Assembly: GCF_002831585.1 (NCBI RefSeq)
Contig: NZ_CP025113.1
Location: 7,393,001-7,457,000 of the forward strand
DNA: 64,000 nt
Direction: 5' to 3'
DNA from: Bradyrhizobium sp. SK17
GTDB taxonomy: Bacteria; Pseudomonadota; Alphaproteobacteria; Rhizobiales; Xanthobacteraceae
Part shown: in pieces, positions 18,893-33,235 of the stretch
Numbering within the stretch: position 1 is the first letter of the stretch
How the letters are laid out: every line of letters starts with the position of its first letter
The notes under the pieces: model-generated
Told to the model about the DNA's origin: nothing
The model's database searches: none
Seen by the model: only the letters and a program-made list of their open reading frames with translations
Position numbers and translations under genes: made by a program

Positions 18893-20842
18893 GTGAACAA
18901 AACCGTCCGGCCTGTCGAGGGTGCCCACGGCACTTTTCATATCACCGATGTCTACCCGTCGGTCGATGGCGGCCGTTTTCCCGTCAAGCGCATCGCGGGC
19001 GAATCCGTCGAGGTGTGGGCCGACATCTACCGCGACGGACATGACGTGATATCGGCGGCATTGGTGTGGCGGCGCGAAGGCGACGGCGAGTGGCAGCAGA
19101 CGCCGATGACACAGCACCGCGACGACCGCTGGGGCGGCACCTTCGTGCCCGACCGGCCCGGCCGCTATACCTTTGCGATCGAGGCATGGACCGATGAGTT
19201 CGCTAGCTGGCAACGTCGCTTCGAGCAGAAGCCGCACGATGGCAGCGACCGCACGCTGGACGCGATCGAGGGTGCCGGCCTGCTGACCCAGGCGCAGGCC
19301 GGTGGGCCGGCCGCGGCCGCCGTGATCATCAGGCAGTGCGAGGTCTTTCTGCAAACCGGCGAGGCGGGCGCGCTGCTCGCGCCGGAACTGCGCGAGGCGA
19401 TGGCCGGCAGCCAGTTTCGCCGAGACCTGATGCGCTCCCCACCCTATCCGCTGACCGCCGATCGCCCGCGGGCACGCAGCGGCGCGTGGTACCAGATGTT
19501 TCCGCGCAGCCAGGGCAAGACCTCAGGCGTGCACGCGACCTTCAATGATTGCATCGCGCGGCTTCCCGACATCGCCGCGATGGGCTTCGATGTCGTGCTG
19601 CTGGCACCGATCCACCCGATCGGGCGGCAGCATCGCAAGGGCCGCAACAATGCCGCGATGGCGCAGCCAGGCGATCCCGGCAGTCCGTATGCGATCGGCG
19701 CGGCCGACGGTGGTCATGACGCGGTGCATCCGGAGCTCGGCACGCTCGACGACTTCCGCGCCTTCGTCGCGTCATGCCAGGCGCATGGCCTCGAGGTCGC
19801 GCTCGATTTCGCAGTGCAGTTTTCCCTCGATCACCCCTGGCTTCGTACACATCCGCAGTGGTTCAAGCGCCGCCCGGACGGCTCGATGCGTGCGGCCGAG
19901 CACCCGCCGCAACGCTGGGATGACGTCGTCAATCCGGATTTCGGATCCGAGGATGCGGCTGCGCTGTGGCGCGCGCTGCGCGACGTCGTGCTGTTCTGGC
20001 TCGAACAGGGCGTCAAGATCTTCCGGGTCGACAATCCGCACACCAAGCCACTGGCATTCTGGGAATGGCTGATTCGCGAGGTGCAGGACCGCGATGCGGA
20101 GGTGCTGTTCCTGTCGGAAGCCTTCGCGCGGCCGAAACTGATGAAGGGCCTCGCCAAGCTCGGCTTCACGCAATCCTATAGCTACTTCACCTGGCGCACG
20201 CAGCGCGCCGAGCTCGAACAGTATCTCGGCGAGTTGATCGCCTATCCCGAGCGTGACTTCTTTCGGCCGAATTTCTTCGTCAACACCCCGGACATCCTGC
20301 CCTTCCACCTGCAAAGCGGCGAGTCCTGGATGTTCAAATCGCGCCTCGCGCTGGCCGCGACGCTGTCGAGCAATTACGGCATCTATAGCGGCTTCGAATT
20401 GCTCGAGCATATGCCGGTGCCCGGCCGCGAGGAATATCTCAACTCCGAGAAGTACGAGATCAGGGTTCGCGACTGGGATGAAGGCGGGAACATCAAGCCC
20501 TATGTCGCGGCCCTCAACCGGATCAGGCGCGGCAATCCGGCCCTGCAACAATTCGCCGATCTGCGCTTTATCAATGTCGATGACGGCGGGGTGATCGGTT
20601 TCGTCAAGGAGGCGACCGATCAGAGCAATGTGATCGCGGCCGCGATTGCATTATCGGGCGAGTTGCGTGAGGTCTGGCTTCCGCTCGGCGACGTCATGGT
20701 CGGCCGCGGCGATGCCCGCCGCCCCGTCACGGCCGTTGAAGACCTCATCACCGGCGAGCGCCACGCGCTCGAATGGGGAGGCATCCGCCTGCGTCTCAAT
20801 CCTGCGCGCGATCCCGCGTTGCTGTTGCGCTGTGTCGCCTGA
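18893..20842 (+). CDS. glgE: Alpha-1,4-glucan:maltose-1-phosphate maltosyltransferase (GlgE)
   Basis: 649 residues from the GTG at 18893. This is the first plausible start after the promoter; its ribosome site is weak, so the start is moderately uncertain. The enzyme is GH13_3. Residues: nucleophile Asp near 380 (KIFRVDNPHTKPLAFWEWL), acid/base Glu near 409 (LFLSEAFARP), third Asp near 467 (NTPDILPFHL). It extends linear alpha-1,4-glucan using alpha-maltose-1-phosphate, releasing phosphate, in the cytosol. It is directly followed by treS-maltokinase, which makes its donor, and by glgB, which branches its product. No glgA or glgC is present in the window, so this looks like the main visible glucan-building route. 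Confidence 0.95.
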   Translation: MNKTVRPVEGAHGTFHITDVYPSVDGGRFPVKRIAGESVEVWADIYRDGHDVISAALVWRREGDGEWQQTPMTQHRDDRWGGTFVPDRPGRYTFAIEAWTDEFASWQRRFEQKPHDGSDRTLDAIEGAGLLTQAQAGGPAAAAVIIRQCEVFLQTGEAGALLAPELREAMAGSQFRRDLMRSPPYPLTADRPRARSGAWYQMFPRSQGKTSGVHATFNDCIARLPDIAAMGFDVVLLAPIHPIGRQHRKGRNNAAMAQPGDPGSPYAIGAADGGHDAVHPELGTLDDFRAFVASCQAHGLEVALDFAVQFSLDHPWLRTHPQWFKRRPDGSMRAAEHPPQRWDDVVNPDFGSEDAAALWRALRDVVLFWLEQGVKIFRVDNPHTKPLAFWEWLIREVQDRDAEVLFLSEAFARPKLMKGLAKLGFTQSYSYFTWRTQRAELEQYLGELIAYPERDFFRPNFFVNTPDILPFHLQSGESWMFKSRLALAATLSSNYGIYSGFELLEHMPVPGREEYLNSEKYEIRVRDWDEGGNIKPYVAALNRIRRGNPALQQFADLRFINVDDGGVIGFVKEATDQSNVIAAAIALSGELREVWLPLGDVMVGRGDARRPVTAVEDLITGERHALEWGGIRLRLNPARDPALLLRCVA

Positions 20843-20852
20843 AGGAGCCGTC

Positions 20853-23800
20853 ATGAACGTTTTCTCCTCCGTCAATACCGAGGTGAAGATCGCGACCGAG
20901 ACCGCGGATCAGCTCTGGTACAAGGACGCGATCATCTACCAGCTGCACGTCAAGGCGTTTGCCGACAGCAACAATGACGGCATCGGCGACTTCGCCGGGC
21001 TGACGGAGAAGCTCGGCTATCTACAGGAGCTCGGCGTCACCGCGCTGTGGCTGTTGCCGTTCTATCCGTCGCCCGGCCGCGACGATGGCTACGACATCGG
21101 CGATTATGGCGACATCAATCCCGATTTCGGCACGATGAAGGACTTCAAGCGCTTCATCCAGGAGGCCAAGAAGCGCGGCCTGCGCGTCATCACCGAACTC
21201 GTCGTCAACCACACCTCGGACCAGCATCCGTGGTTCAAGCGCGCGCGCCGCAGCCCGCCGAATTCGAGCGCGCGCAGCTGGTACGTCTGGAGCGACACCG
21301 ACCAGAAATACCTCGATACGCGGATCATCTTCACCGATACCGAAAAGTCGAACTGGACCTGGGATCCGGAAGCCGGCCAGTTCTACTGGCACCGCTTCTT
21401 CTCGCACCAGCCGGACCTCAATTTCGACAATCCCCGCGTGGTGCGGGCCATCGTGCAGGTGATGAAGCGTTGGCTCGACACCGGCGTCGACGGCTTCCGG
21501 CTCGACGCCATCCCCTATCTGTGCGAGCGCGACGGCACCAACAACGAGAATCTGCCGGAGACGCATGCCATCATCAAGCGGCTGCGCCAGGAACTCGACG
21601 CCTATGCCAAGGGCAAGATCCTGCTGGCCGAGGCCAATCAATGGCCGGAGGACGTGCAGGAGTATTTCGGCCATGGCGACGAATGCCACATGGCCTATCA
21701 CTTCCCGCTGATGCCGCGCATCTACATGGCGATCGCCCAGGAAGACCGCTTTCCGATCACCGACATCCTGAGGCAGACGCCCGATATCCCGGCGGCGTGC
21801 CAATGGGCGCTGTTCCTGCGCAATCACGACGAGCTGACCCTGGAAATGGTCACCGACGTCGAACGCGACTATCTGTGGTCGACTTATGCCAACGACCCGC
21901 GCGCCCGCATCAATGTCGGCATCCGCCGCCGTCTTGCGCCGCTGATGGACAACGACCGCCGCAAGATCGAGCTGATGAACTCGCTGCTGCTGTCGTTTCC
22001 CGGCACGCCGATCATCTATTACGGCGACGAGATCGGCATGGGCGACAACATCTATCTCGGCGACCGCAACGGCGTGCGGACCCCGATGCAGTGGTCGCCG
22101 GACCGCAATGGCGGCTTCTCGCGCGCCGACCCGGCGCGGCTGTACGCGCCGATGATCATGGACCCGGTCTACGGCTACGAATCGGTCAATGTCGAGGCGC
22201 AGTCGCGCAGCCTGTCGTCGCTGCTGTCGGCGACCAAGCGGCTGATCGCGGTGCGCAAGTCGACGCTCGCCTTCGGCCGCGGCACCATGACCTTCATCCG
22301 CCCGGAGAACCGCTCGGTGCTCGCCTATGTCAGGCAGTACCAGGACAAGGTGATCCTGTGCGTCGCCAACCTGTCGCGCTCGGCGCAGGCGACCGAGCTC
22401 GACCTCTCCGCCTTCAAGGACCGCGTACCGCTGGAACTGCTGGGGCGCACGCGCTTCCCGGCGATCGGCGAACTGCCCTACATGATCACGCTCGCGCCCT
22501 ACGGCTTCTACTGGTTCGAGTTGCAGGAGCGTGACAAGTCCGAGCCGGTGAAGCCGCGCGCAGTGCCGGAGTTCGAGACCCTGGTGGTGCCGCTGAATTC
22601 GACCTGGACGTCGCTGGCGCGGGAGCGCGGCGTGTTCGAGCACGAAGTGCTGCCCGGCCATCTCGCACGCTCACGCTGGTACCCCGAGCATTCCGTCAAG
22701 GCGATCCAACCGAAACTGGTGTCCGCGATCCCGTTCTGCGACATCGGCGACAACCGGCCATGGCTGATCTTCTTCGAGACCACCGAGCGTAGCACCACCA
22801 GCCGTTACGTGCTGCCGATGCAGATCGAATGGGTGCGCTTCGATCGCGAGCGCTACAACCCGCGCGCCTTCGCCGCGGTGCGCCAGGGCGCACGCGAAGG
22901 CACGCTGCTCGATGTCGCGACCGACCAGATCTTCACCGGCCTGTTCCTGCGGAATCTGCGGGAAAACCTGACGGTCGACGAAGGCGAACAGGGCCTGAAG
23001 CTCGAATTCCGTCCGACCAGCCGCTTCTCCGATCGGCCGGTGCGGCAGCCCGAGCGTATTCGTGTGTTCGAGAACGATCAGCCGCATTCGACGGCGTTGG
23101 TCGACAACGAATATGTCACCAAGATCTACCGCAAGCTCGAGGTCGGCATCAATCCGGAGATCGAGATGGGCCGCTTCCTCACCGAGGTGGTCGGCTTCCC
23201 GAATACCCCTGCTCTGCTTGGCACGTCCGAATTGGTCGAGGGCGACAAGCGCAGTGCGATCGCGGTGCTGCATACGATGATCGTCAACCAGGGCGATCTC
23301 TGGACGGTCGCTGCCGCTCACCTCGACCGCCTGGTCGAACGGCAACGCCTGCTCGCGGTGAGCGAACATCCGGCGGAGAACGGCGACCAGGCAACCTATC
23401 TGCGCCATTTGTCGCATAGCGGAAAGCGCCTCGCGGAATTGCATCTGGCACTTGCCAGCAACCGCGATCTGCCGGACTTCGCGCCAGAGCCGACCAAGCC
23501 GGAGGACCTGCAACGCTGGGCCGACGAGATCATGGCGCGCGCCGAGCGCGTGTTCGATACCCTGAAGCAGCGGCGCAGCTCCCTGAGGGAGCCCGACCGG
23601 CTGCTCGCCGATCAATTGCAGGCCCGGCACGACATGCTGCCGGAGCGGCTCAAGGCGTTGCTGCCGCGCGAGACCGATGGCCTCAACATCCGCCATCACG
23701 GCGACCTGCATCTCGGCCAGCTGCTGGTGGTCAAGGACGACGTCTTCATCATCGATTTCGACGGCGGACCGGGCCGCACCATCGCGGAGCGCCGCCGCAA

Positions 23801-24158
23801 GGCACCGCCGGCCCGCGACGTCGCCGGCCTGATCCGCTCGATCGACTATGCGGCGACCGCCGCGCTGGAACGGGCGCTCAGGGTCGCTCCCGACGACAGC
23901 GGCAGGTTGAGCCTCGCCCTGGCCGAATGGCGCGACCGGGCCGCGGACGCCTTCCTGGCAGCCTATCGCGAGACCATGGCCGGCCAGCGGCTGTGGCCCT
24001 CTGAGCCCAAGGCGGCCGATCGTTTGCTCAACTTTTTCCTGCTTGAGAAAGCCTTCTACGAGATCGAGTATGAGCTGGCCAACCGGCCGGATTGGCTGCG
24101 GGTGCCGCTTACCGGCCTGCTGAGGATCCTGGCGCAACAGCCGCATGAGGGTGCATGA
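20853..24158 (+). CDS. treS: Trehalose synthase / maltokinase fusion (TreS-Mak)
   Basis: 1101 residues, two enzymes in one chain. Residues about 25-560 are TreS (GH13_16), which interconverts trehalose and maltose: Asp near 218 ([13 protein letters not shown]), Glu near 260 ([11 protein letters not shown]), Asp near 326 ([12 protein letters not shown]). The C-terminal half is a maltokinase (Pep2/Mak) with a kinase-like catalytic loop, [12 protein letters not shown] (Asp near 951), and metal-binding [10 protein letters not shown]. Maltose made by TreS can thus be phosphorylated at once to maltose-1-phosphate for GlgE. A good ribosome site (AAGGAG) precedes the ATG, 10 bp after glgE. The stop overlaps the glgB start by 4 bp. 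Confidence 0.96.
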   Translation: MNVFSSVNTEVKIATETADQLWYKDAIIYQLHVKAFADSNNDGIGDFAGLTEKLGYLQELGVTALWLLPFYPSPGRDDGYDIGDYGDINPDFGTMKDFKRFIQEAKKRGLRVITELVVNHTSDQHPWFKRARRSPPNSSARSWYVWSDTDQKYLDTRIIFTDTEKSNWTWDPEAGQFYWHRFFSHQPDLNFDNPRVVRAIVQVMKRWLDTGVDGFRLDAIPYLCERDGTNNENLPETHAIIKRLRQELDAYAKGKILLAEANQWPEDVQEYFGHGDECHMAYHFPLMPRIYMAIAQEDRFPITDILRQTPDIPAACQWALFLRNHDELTLEMVTDVERDYLWSTYANDPRARINVGIRRRLAPLMDNDRRKIELMNSLLLSFPGTPIIYYGDEIGMGDNIYLGDRNGVRTPMQWSPDRNGGFSRADPARLYAPMIMDPVYGYESVNVEAQSRSLSSLLSATKRLIAVRKSTLAFGRGTMTFIRPENRSVLAYVRQYQDKVILCVANLSRSAQATELDLSAFKDRVPLELLGRTRFPAIGELPYMITLAPYGFYWFELQERDKSEPVKPRAVPEFETLVVPLNSTWTSLARERGVFEHEVLPGHLARSRWYPEHSVKAIQPKLVSAIPFCDIGDNRPWLIFFETTERSTTSRYVLPMQIEWVRFDRERYNPRAFAAVRQGAREGTLLDVATDQIFTGLFLRNLRENLTVDEGEQGLKLEFRPTSRFSDRPVRQPERIRVFENDQPHSTALVDNEYVTKIYRKLEVGINPEIEMGRFLTEVVGFPNTPALLGTSELVEGDKRSAIAVLHTMIVNQGDLWTVAAAHLDRLVERQRLLAVSEHPAENGDQATYLRHLSHSGKRLAELHLALASNRDLPDFAPEPTKPEDLQRWADEIMARAERVFDTLKQRRSSLREPDRLLADQLQARHDMLPERLKALLPRETDGLNIRHHGDLHLGQLLVVKDDVFIIDFDGGPGRTIAERRRKAPPARDVAGLIRSIDYAATAALERALRVAPDDSGRLSLALAEWRDRAADAFLAAYRETMAGQRLWPSEPKAADRLLNFFLLEKAFYEIEYELANRPDWLRVPLTGLLRILAQQPHEGA

Positions 24159-26302
24159 CCAAACTGCCCGCCGAGGCCTATGCCATCATCGAGGGCCGCC
24201 ATTCCGACCCGTTCCACTATCTCGGGCTGCATCCCGAGGGGGATCGCAACGTGGTGCGCGCCTTCCTGCCTGACGCCAGCAATGTCGAGGCGATCGGCGA
24301 GCATGGCGGGACGGTGGAGCTGGCGCGGATCCACGATGCCGGCCTGTTCGCGGGTCCCTTGCCGAACGGCTCGACGCGCTACCAACTCCGCGCCCGCTTC
24401 GGTAACAAGGTCGTCGAGCTGGAGGACGCCTACCGTTTCCCGCCGATCCTGAGCGATTTCGATCTCTATCTGCTCGGCGAGGGCACGCATCAGCGCGTCT
24501 ACGACACGCTCGGCGCGCACCCGATGACGCTCGACGGCGTCGACGGCATCGGCTTCGTGGTGCTGGCGCCGAATGCGCGCCGGGTCAGCGTGGTCGGCGA
24601 CTTCAATTTCTGGGACGGCAGGCGGCATCCGATGCGCGTCCGCGGCCCCGGCTATTGGGAGCTGTTCATCCCGCGGGCACGCGTCGGCGATCACTACAAG
24701 TTCGAGATCGTCGGCCGCAACGGCCAGCATTTGCCGCTGAAATCCGATCCGCTGGCGTTCGCCGCCGAGGTACGTCCGAAGACCGCCTCGATCGTGATCG
24801 ACGAGCGCAAGATCCCGCACCCGCGTCCCGCGCCGGATCGCGTCAACGCGCTGAGCTCGCCGATGTCGATCTACGAGGTCCATCTCGGCTCCTGGCGGCG
24901 CAAGGGCCGCAACGAATGGCTGACCTATCGCGAGATGGCGGAACAGCTTCCCGCCTATGCCAGCGACCTCGGCTTCACCCATGTCGAATTCCTGCCCATA
25001 TCCGAGCATCCGTTCGACGGCTCCTGGGGCTACCAGCCGACCGGCATGTTCGCGCCGACCAGCCGGTTCGGCTCGCCGGACGATTTCGCAGCGCTGATCG
25101 ACGCCTGCCATGCCGCGGGCCTCGCCGTGCTGCTCGACTGGGTCCCCGGACATTTCCCCGACGATCCGCACGGCCTCGGCCATTTCGACGGCACCGCGCT
25201 CTACGAGCACGCCAACCCGCTGCAAGGCCGTCACCTCGACTGGGGCACGCTGATCTACAATTACGGGCGCACCGAGGTGACCAACTTCCTGGTGTCGAAC
25301 GCGCTGTTCTGGCTCGACCGCTACGGCATCGACGGGCTGCGCGTCGATGCCGTCGCCTCGATGCTCTATCTCGATTACAGCCGCCCCGCTGGCGGTTGGA
25401 TTCCGAACAAATATGGCGGCCGGGAGAACATCGAGGCGATCGATTTCCTGCGCCGCTTCAACACCGAGCTGTTCGCGCATTTCCCGCAGGCGACCACGGC
25501 AGCCGAGGAGTCCACCGCCTGGCCGCAGGTGTCGCGCCCGGTCGAATATGGCGGGCTCGGCTTCGGCTACAAGTGGAACATGGGCTGGATGCACGACACG
25601 CTGAAATACATCGGCAAGGATCCGATCCACCGCAAACATCATCACGGCGATATCCTGTTCGGCCTGCACTATGCCTTCTCGGAGAACTTCATCCTGCCGC
25701 TGTCCCACGACGAGGTGGTGCACGGCAAGCGCTCGATCCTCGGCCGCATGCCCGGCGACGACTGGCAGCGCTTCGCCAACCTGCGCGCCTATTACAGCTT
25801 CATGTTCGGCCATCCCGGCAAGAAGCTGATGTTCATGGGCTGCGAATTCGGCCAGGAACGCGAGTGGAACCACGACTATTCGATCGACTGGCACTTGCTG
25901 GACCAGCCCAAGCACAAGGGCATCCAGAACCTGATCCGCGACCTCAACCGGCTCTATCGCGCAGTGCCGGCGCTGCATGAGCTCGACTGCGACCAGGCCG
26001 GCTTCGAATGGGTCATCAGCGACGACGCGAACAACAATGTGTTCGCCTGGATCCGCAAGGGCAATGCCGAACGCGCGCGCTGCCTCGTGGTCGTGAACTT
26101 CTCGCCCAACGTCCATCGCAACTATCGTGTCCGGGTGCCGCTCGCGGGCAAATGGCACGAGGTGCTCAACTCGGATTCCGCGCATTACGGCGGCACCAAT
26201 GTCGGCAATATCGGCGAGGTTCGCACGTCCGAGGGCGCCACGCCGGAGCTGGACCTGACCATTCCGCCGCTGGCTGCGATCTTCCTCGTACCGGAAAGCT
26301 AG
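24155..26302 (+). CDS. glgB: 1,4-alpha-glucan branching enzyme
   Basis: 715 residues. It has an N-terminal N1 module, then a CBM48 ([21 protein letters not shown]), the GH13_9 barrel and a C-terminal beta domain. Catalytic Asp near 398 ([16 protein letters not shown]), Glu near 451 ([14 protein letters not shown]), Asp near 519 ([14 protein letters not shown]). It creates alpha-1,6 branches in the glucan made by GlgE. The start overlaps the treS-mak stop (ATGA), so translation is coupled. Confidence 0.97.
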   Translation: MTKLPAEAYAIIEGRHSDPFHYLGLHPEGDRNVVRAFLPDASNVEAIGEHGGTVELARIHDAGLFAGPLPNGSTRYQLRARFGNKVVELEDAYRFPPILSDFDLYLLGEGTHQRVYDTLGAHPMTLDGVDGIGFVVLAPNARRVSVVGDFNFWDGRRHPMRVRGPGYWELFIPRARVGDHYKFEIVGRNGQHLPLKSDPLAFAAEVRPKTASIVIDERKIPHPRPAPDRVNALSSPMSIYEVHLGSWRRKGRNEWLTYREMAEQLPAYASDLGFTHVEFLPISEHPFDGSWGYQPTGMFAPTSRFGSPDDFAALIDACHAAGLAVLLDWVPGHFPDDPHGLGHFDGTALYEHANPLQGRHLDWGTLIYNYGRTEVTNFLVSNALFWLDRYGIDGLRVDAVASMLYLDYSRPAGGWIPNKYGGRENIEAIDFLRRFNTELFAHFPQATTAAEESTAWPQVSRPVEYGGLGFGYKWNMGWMHDTLKYIGKDPIHRKHHHGDILFGLHYAFSENFILPLSHDEVVHGKRSILGRMPGDDWQRFANLRAYYSFMFGHPGKKLMFMGCEFGQEREWNHDYSIDWHLLDQPKHKGIQNLIRDLNRLYRAVPALHELDCDQAGFEWVISDDANNNVFAWIRKGNAERARCLVVVNFSPNVHRNYRVRVPLAGKWHEVLNSDSAHYGGTNVGNIGEVRTSEGATPELDLTIPPLAAIFLVPES

Positions 26303-26305
26303 CTC

Positions 26306-28374
<2,069 letters not shown>

Positions 28375-28378
<4 letters not shown>

Positions 28379-30129
28379 GCGCCCAGCATTTCGGACCCGA
28401 GCTGACGCCCGATGGCGCGCGCTTCCGGCTATGGGCGCCGGCAGCCAAGCGCGTCGACCTGCTGCTCGACAAGCCGCACGCCCTGACGCGCGACGTCGCC
28501 GGCTGGTACGTTGCCGAGATCGCGGGCGCGCGCGCCGGTACCCGCTACAAATTCCGCATCGACGACGAGGTCGACGTGCCAGATCCCGCCTCCGCATTCC
28601 AGCCGGACGATGTGTTCGGGGCGAGCGAGGTGATCGACCACACCGCTTTCAAATGGCGCGCGACCGAGTGGCGCGGACGACCCTGGCACGAAGCCGTGAT
28701 TCTCGAAGCCCATGTCGGCACCTTCACGCGAGAGGGCACCCATCGCGCCATGATCGACAAGCTCGATCATCTGGTGGCGATCGGCATCACCGCGCTCGAA
28801 CTGATGCCGCTGGCGGATTTCGCCGGCAAGCGTAACTGGGGCTATGACGGCGTGCTGTGGTACGCGCCCGACAGCGCCTATGGCCGCCCCGAAGATCTGA
28901 AGACCTTGATCGACGAGGCGCATCTGCGCGGGCTGATGGTGATGCTCGACGTGGTCTATAACCATTTCGGACCCGAGGGGAATTACCTCGGCCGCTACGC
29001 GCCGAATTTCTTCAGCGATGCACACACGCCATGGGGCAGCGCGATCGACTATCGCGTGCCCGAGGTCCGCGCCTTCGCGATCGAGAGTGTCGTGAGCTGG
29101 CTGCGCGACTATCGCTTCGACGGGCTGCGGTTCGACGCGGTCAACACCATCGTCGAAGCCGGCGAGGTCTCCGTGCTGCACGATTTCAGCAAGGCGGCCG
29201 GCCATCTCGCAGCCGAGACCGGTCGGCAGATCAACCTCGTGCTCGAAAACGGCGACAACATCGCGAGCCTGCTGGATGACGCGGAGGATCCGCCGCGTGG
29301 CAAGTTCCGCGGCCAGTGGAATGACGACTACCACCACGCCTGGCACGTGATCCTGACCGGCGAGGCCCAGGGCTATTACGCCGACTATCAGCAGTCGCCG
29401 AAGCAGGACCTGGTTCGAGCACTGTCCTCCGGCTACATCTATCAGGGCGAGGTCTCGGGCTTCTGGGGCGGCAAGGCCCGCGGCGAGCCGAGCGGCATGC
29501 TGTCGCCGACCTGCTTCATCAATTTCCTGCAGAACCACGACCAGATCGGCAACCGTCCGCTCGGCGAGCGTCTCGACAGCATCGCGAAGCCGCAAGCGAT
29601 CGAGGCGGCGCTGGCGGTGACACTGCTCGCGCCGACCACGCCGATGCTGTTCATGGGCGAGGAATGGGGCGCGACGACGCCGTTCCCGTTCTTCTGCGAT
29701 TTCACCGGCGATCTCGCCAACGCGGTGCGCGCCGGGCGGCGCAAGGAATTCGCCTGGGCTTATGCCAAGTATGGCGACGATGTTCCGGACCCGCTCGCCG
29801 AGAAGACCATGCAATCGGCGGTGCTCGATTGGACGGCGCTTGAGCGCACTCCCGGCCGCGACCGGGTTGCGCTGGTGCGCGAACTGCTCGCGGTGCGCCA
29901 CCGCGAGATCCTGCCGCGATTGGCCAAGGTGCGTTTCGGCGAGGCCCATGTGACGGCCAATCTGCTGACCGCGCATTGGCAGATGGGAGACCGCAGCACG
30001 CTATGGCTAACGGTCAACCTATCGGATCAGGCCATCGGCCACGTTCCCGAGCCGAAGGGAACCGCGATCTGGGGCGGCGCGTTGTCGAGCGACCTCCCTG
30101 GCTGGGCGGTGCGCTGGCACATCGGATAG
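28375..30129 (+). CDS. treZ: Maltooligosyltrehalose trehalohydrolase (TreZ)
   Basis: 584 residues from the ATG that overlaps the glgX stop. The N-terminal CBM48-like module is FGPELTPDGARFRLWAPAAK. GH13_10 catalytic residues: Asp near 254 (DGLRFDAVNTI), Glu near 291 (LVLENGDNIASL), Asp near 389 (FLQNHDQIGNRPLGER). It cleaves the trehalosyl end produced by TreY and releases free trehalose. The gene precedes treY by 4 bp. Confidence 0.96.
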
Positions 30130-30133
30130 CACC

Positions 30134-32917
30134 ATGCCTCCGGCGATCCCGATCGCGACTTACCGTCTGCAACTCACCGCCGATTTCGACTTCGATGCCG
30201 CCGCGAGCGTGGCGCCGTACCTAAAGGCGCTCGGCATCAGCCATGTCTATGCCTCGCCGTTCATGAAGGCGCGCAAGGGCTCGACCCATGGCTATGACGT
30301 CGTCGATCACACCAAGTTCAATCCGGAACTCGGCGGCGAAGCCGGCTTCGCACGGTTCAGCGACGCGTTGAAGCGCAACGACCTCGGGCTGATCCTGGAT
30401 TTCGTGCCGAACCATGTCGGCGTGCACTTTGCCGACAATCCGTGGTGGCTCGATGTCCTCGAATGGGGGCCGGTGTCGCCGCACGCGGTCTCCTTCGACA
30501 TCGACTGGGACCAATTGCCCTACCGCGCGCGCGGCGGCGTGCTGCTGCCGATCCTCGGCTCGTCCTATGGCCAGGCGCTGGAGCGCGGCGAGATCGAGCT
30601 GCGCTACGACGAGAGCGAAGGCAGTTTCTCCGCCTGGTATTTCGAGCACCGCCTGCCGATCGCACCTGAACGCTATGGCGAGGTGCTGCGCAGCATCGTC
30701 CGCGAGGCCGGTGCCGAAAACAGCCCGGCCGGCCGCGCGCTGCTCGAACTGGCGGCGCGCTACCGCGGCCTGCGCCATCCGAACCGCAAGGAGGCGCCGA
30801 CACTGAAGGCGGCGATCAAGGCGATCGATGATAGCGCCGACATCATTGCGCGCGGGCTCGACGCCTATCACGCCGGCGAGGACCGCTCCACCCAGACGCT
30901 GGCGCTGCATCATCTGCTGGAACGCCAGCACTACAAGCTCGGCCACTGGCGGCTCGCCTCCAGCGACATCAACTATCGCCGCTTCTTCGACGTCAACACG
31001 CTGGCTGGCCTCCGGGTCGAGGACGCCGCCACTTTCGAGGCGAGCCATAGCCTGGTGAAGCGACTGATCGCAGAGGATCGGCTGCAAGGCCTGCGGCTCG
31101 ACCATATCGACGGCCTGCGCGACCCCGCGCAGTACTTCCAGCGGCTGCGTCGCCTGATCCGCTCGGCGCAAGGCGGCAAGGCCAGGCCGTTCTACATGGT
31201 GATCGAGAAGATCCTCGGCGAGGACGAGAAGCTGACCAGGTTTGCCGGCGTCCACGGCACCACCGGCTATGAATGGATGAATACGATCAGCCAGGTGCTG
31301 GTCGACGGCAATGGTCTCGATCCGCTCAATGAGATCTGGCGCCAGATCAGCAACCAGTCGCCGAACCTGACGCCGGTGCTGCGCGATGCCAAGCGCCGCG
31401 TGCTGGAGACGCTGCTGACCAGCGAATTCACCGTGCTGGCGCGGCTCGTCGCGCGCATCGCCAGCGGACATTATTCGACCCGCGATTTCTCCGGTGACAG
31501 CCTGCGGCAGGCACTCGAGCTCTATGTGCTGCACTTCCCGGTCTATCGCACCTATCTCACCGGCTCGGGCCCGACCGCGCATGACCGCGCGCTGATCAGC
31601 GACACCATCGAGCGCGCCCGCGCCGACTGGTTCGCCGCCGACGAAGGCATCTTCGACTTCCTGCGCGATGCCTTGACCATGGATTTGTTGAAGCCCGGCC
31701 GGCCGCCGCACAGCGCGCCGCGGGTCCGCCGCTTCGCGCTGAAGGTGCAGCAGTTCACCGGGCCGATGATGGCCAAGTCGCTGGAGGACACCACCTTCTA
31801 TCGCTACCATCGCCTGCTGGCGCTCAACGAGGTCGGCGGCGATCCCGCCGCCAGCGCGATTGCGCCCGAAACGTTCCACGCCATGATGGCGACCCGCGCC
31901 CGCGAATGGCCGCACGGCATGACGTCGACCGCGACCCACGACACCAAGCGCGGCGAGGATGCCCGCGCCCGCATCATGGCGCTCGCAGAGATTCCCGGCG
32001 AATGGACCAGCGCGGTGGCGCGCTGGAAGGTGTTGAACGCGCCGCATCTGGTGCTCGACGGCGAGATGCGCGCGCCGTCGGCGACGTTCGAGTACATGCT
32101 GTATCAGGCCCTGCTCGGCGCCTGGGATCCGGATGACGCCTCGCTCCTCCCGCGCATCCAGGCCTATGCGCTAAAGGCGGCGCGCGAGGGCAAGCAGGAG
32201 ACCAGCTGGCTCAATCCGCATGAGCCCTATGAGGCCGGCGTGAAGGCCTTCATCGCGCGGATCCTCGATCGCAGCGCCTCGCCCGAATTCCTCGGCGCGC
32301 TCGATACGCTGGCGCAGCGCACCGCGCTGATCGGGGCGCTGAACTCGCTCAGCCAGATCACGCTGAAGGCGACCATGCCGGGCGTGCCGGATTTCTACCA
32401 GGGCACCGAAAGCTGGGATCTTTCGCTGGTCGACCCCGACAACCGCCGGCCGGTCGACTTTGCCGGGCGCGAAGCCATGCTTGCGGCGCTGGAGGCGCCG
32501 GATTGGAAGGCGCTGGCCGAGAGCTGGCGCGATGGCCGCCTGAAGTTTGCCTGGACGCGACATCTGCTGCGGCTGCGCAACGAGATGGCGGGCGTGTTCA
32601 CCAGCGGCGACTACGAGCCACTCGCGGTCAGCGGCCCGCATCGCAATCACGTCGTCGCGTTCGCAAGGCGTCACGGCCGCGAAGCCGTGATCGTCGCGGT
32701 GGCGAAATCCTTCGCTCCGTTCACACAGGGCGGCCGTCACTGGCCGCGACCAGAGGCTTATGAAGGCGAGATCGATCTGGCCGGGTATTCGCTCCCCGAT
32801 GGCGAGACCAGGGCCCAGCTCTCAACGCTGTTCGCCAATCTGCCCGTCGCCGTTGTGAAGGCAAAAGCCGCAACTGGAGCCAAGCAAGACCCAAAGCGTG
32901 TGCGCGAACACGGCTAG
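30134..32917 (+). CDS. treY: Maltooligosyltrehalose synthase (TreY)
   Basis: 927 residues, a large GH13_26 enzyme. N-terminus PIATYRLQLTADFDFDAAA and STHGYDVVDHTKFNPELGG are diagnostic. Asp near 323 (GLRLDHIDGLRDP), Glu near 358 (MVIEKILGEDEKL), Asp near 603 (TSTATHDTKRGED). It isomerises the reducing-end glucose of maltodextrins to a trehalosyl unit, which TreZ then splits. As the last gene of the cluster it closes the loop from glucan back to trehalose. Confidence 0.96.
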   Translation: MPPAIPIATYRLQLTADFDFDAAASVAPYLKALGISHVYASPFMKARKGSTHGYDVVDHTKFNPELGGEAGFARFSDALKRNDLGLILDFVPNHVGVHFADNPWWLDVLEWGPVSPHAVSFDIDWDQLPYRARGGVLLPILGSSYGQALERGEIELRYDESEGSFSAWYFEHRLPIAPERYGEVLRSIVREAGAENSPAGRALLELAARYRGLRHPNRKEAPTLKAAIKAIDDSADIIARGLDAYHAGEDRSTQTLALHHLLERQHYKLGHWRLASSDINYRRFFDVNTLAGLRVEDAATFEASHSLVKRLIAEDRLQGLRLDHIDGLRDPAQYFQRLRRLIRSAQGGKARPFYMVIEKILGEDEKLTRFAGVHGTTGYEWMNTISQVLVDGNGLDPLNEIWRQISNQSPNLTPVLRDAKRRVLETLLTSEFTVLARLVARIASGHYSTRDFSGDSLRQALELYVLHFPVYRTYLTGSGPTAHDRALISDTIERARADWFAADEGIFDFLRDALTMDLLKPGRPPHSAPRVRRFALKVQQFTGPMMAKSLEDTTFYRYHRLLALNEVGGDPAASAIAPETFHAMMATRAREWPHGMTSTATHDTKRGEDARARIMALAEIPGEWTSAVARWKVLNAPHLVLDGEMRAPSATFEYMLYQALLGAWDPDDASLLPRIQAYALKAAREGKQETSWLNPHEPYEAGVKAFIARILDRSASPEFLGALDTLAQRTALIGALNSLSQITLKATMPGVPDFYQGTESWDLSLVDPDNRRPVDFAGREAMLAALEAPDWKALAESWRDGRLKFAWTRHLLRLRNEMAGVFTSGDYEPLAVSGPHRNHVVAFARRHGREAVIVAVAKSFAPFTQGGRHWPRPEAYEGEIDLAGYSLPDGETRAQLSTLFANLPVAVVKAKAATGAKQDPKRVREHG

Positions 32918-32926
32918 CGGCGCGCG

Positions 32927-33235
32927 TCAGCTCTTGCCGAGCAGCAACTGGCCGCGTTTCTGAATGGCCACCTGAGCGGCCTCGGCGAAACGCTGGAGCA
33001 GCCACGGCAGCGTCACCTCGAGGCGGACCAGGGTATCCTCGACGTCGAGATGTCCGGACGCGACCTGCCCCAGCGCGCGGACCCGGAAGCTCATGCGATT
33101 GCCGTCCCAGCTTTCCTCGTCGACGCTCAGCACCGGCACATTCACGGCTGCGCGCGAAAGGCCTGTCTTCAGGCGGCGCATCGCCTCGTCGCGGCCAAGA
33201 CTGTGGGGGATCGAAACGATCAGCGGCGCCGACAT
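32927..33235 (-). CDS. Polyhydroxyalkanoic acid system family protein
   Basis: 102 residues. The opening MSAPLIVSIPHSLGRDEAMRR, the central WDGNRMSFRVRALGQVASG and the DTLVRLEVTLPWLLQRFAEA segment match the small PHA granule-region family found in many PHA-producing proteobacteria. The function is not well established; members are often near PHA or carbon-storage genes. It lies convergent to treY with only 9 bp between the ends. Confidence 0.82.
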   Translation of the reverse strand: MSAPLIVSIPHSLGRDEAMRRLKTGLSRAAVNVPVLSVDEESWDGNRMSFRVRALGQVASGHLDVEDTLVRLEVTLPWLLQRFAEAAQVAIQKRGQLLLGKS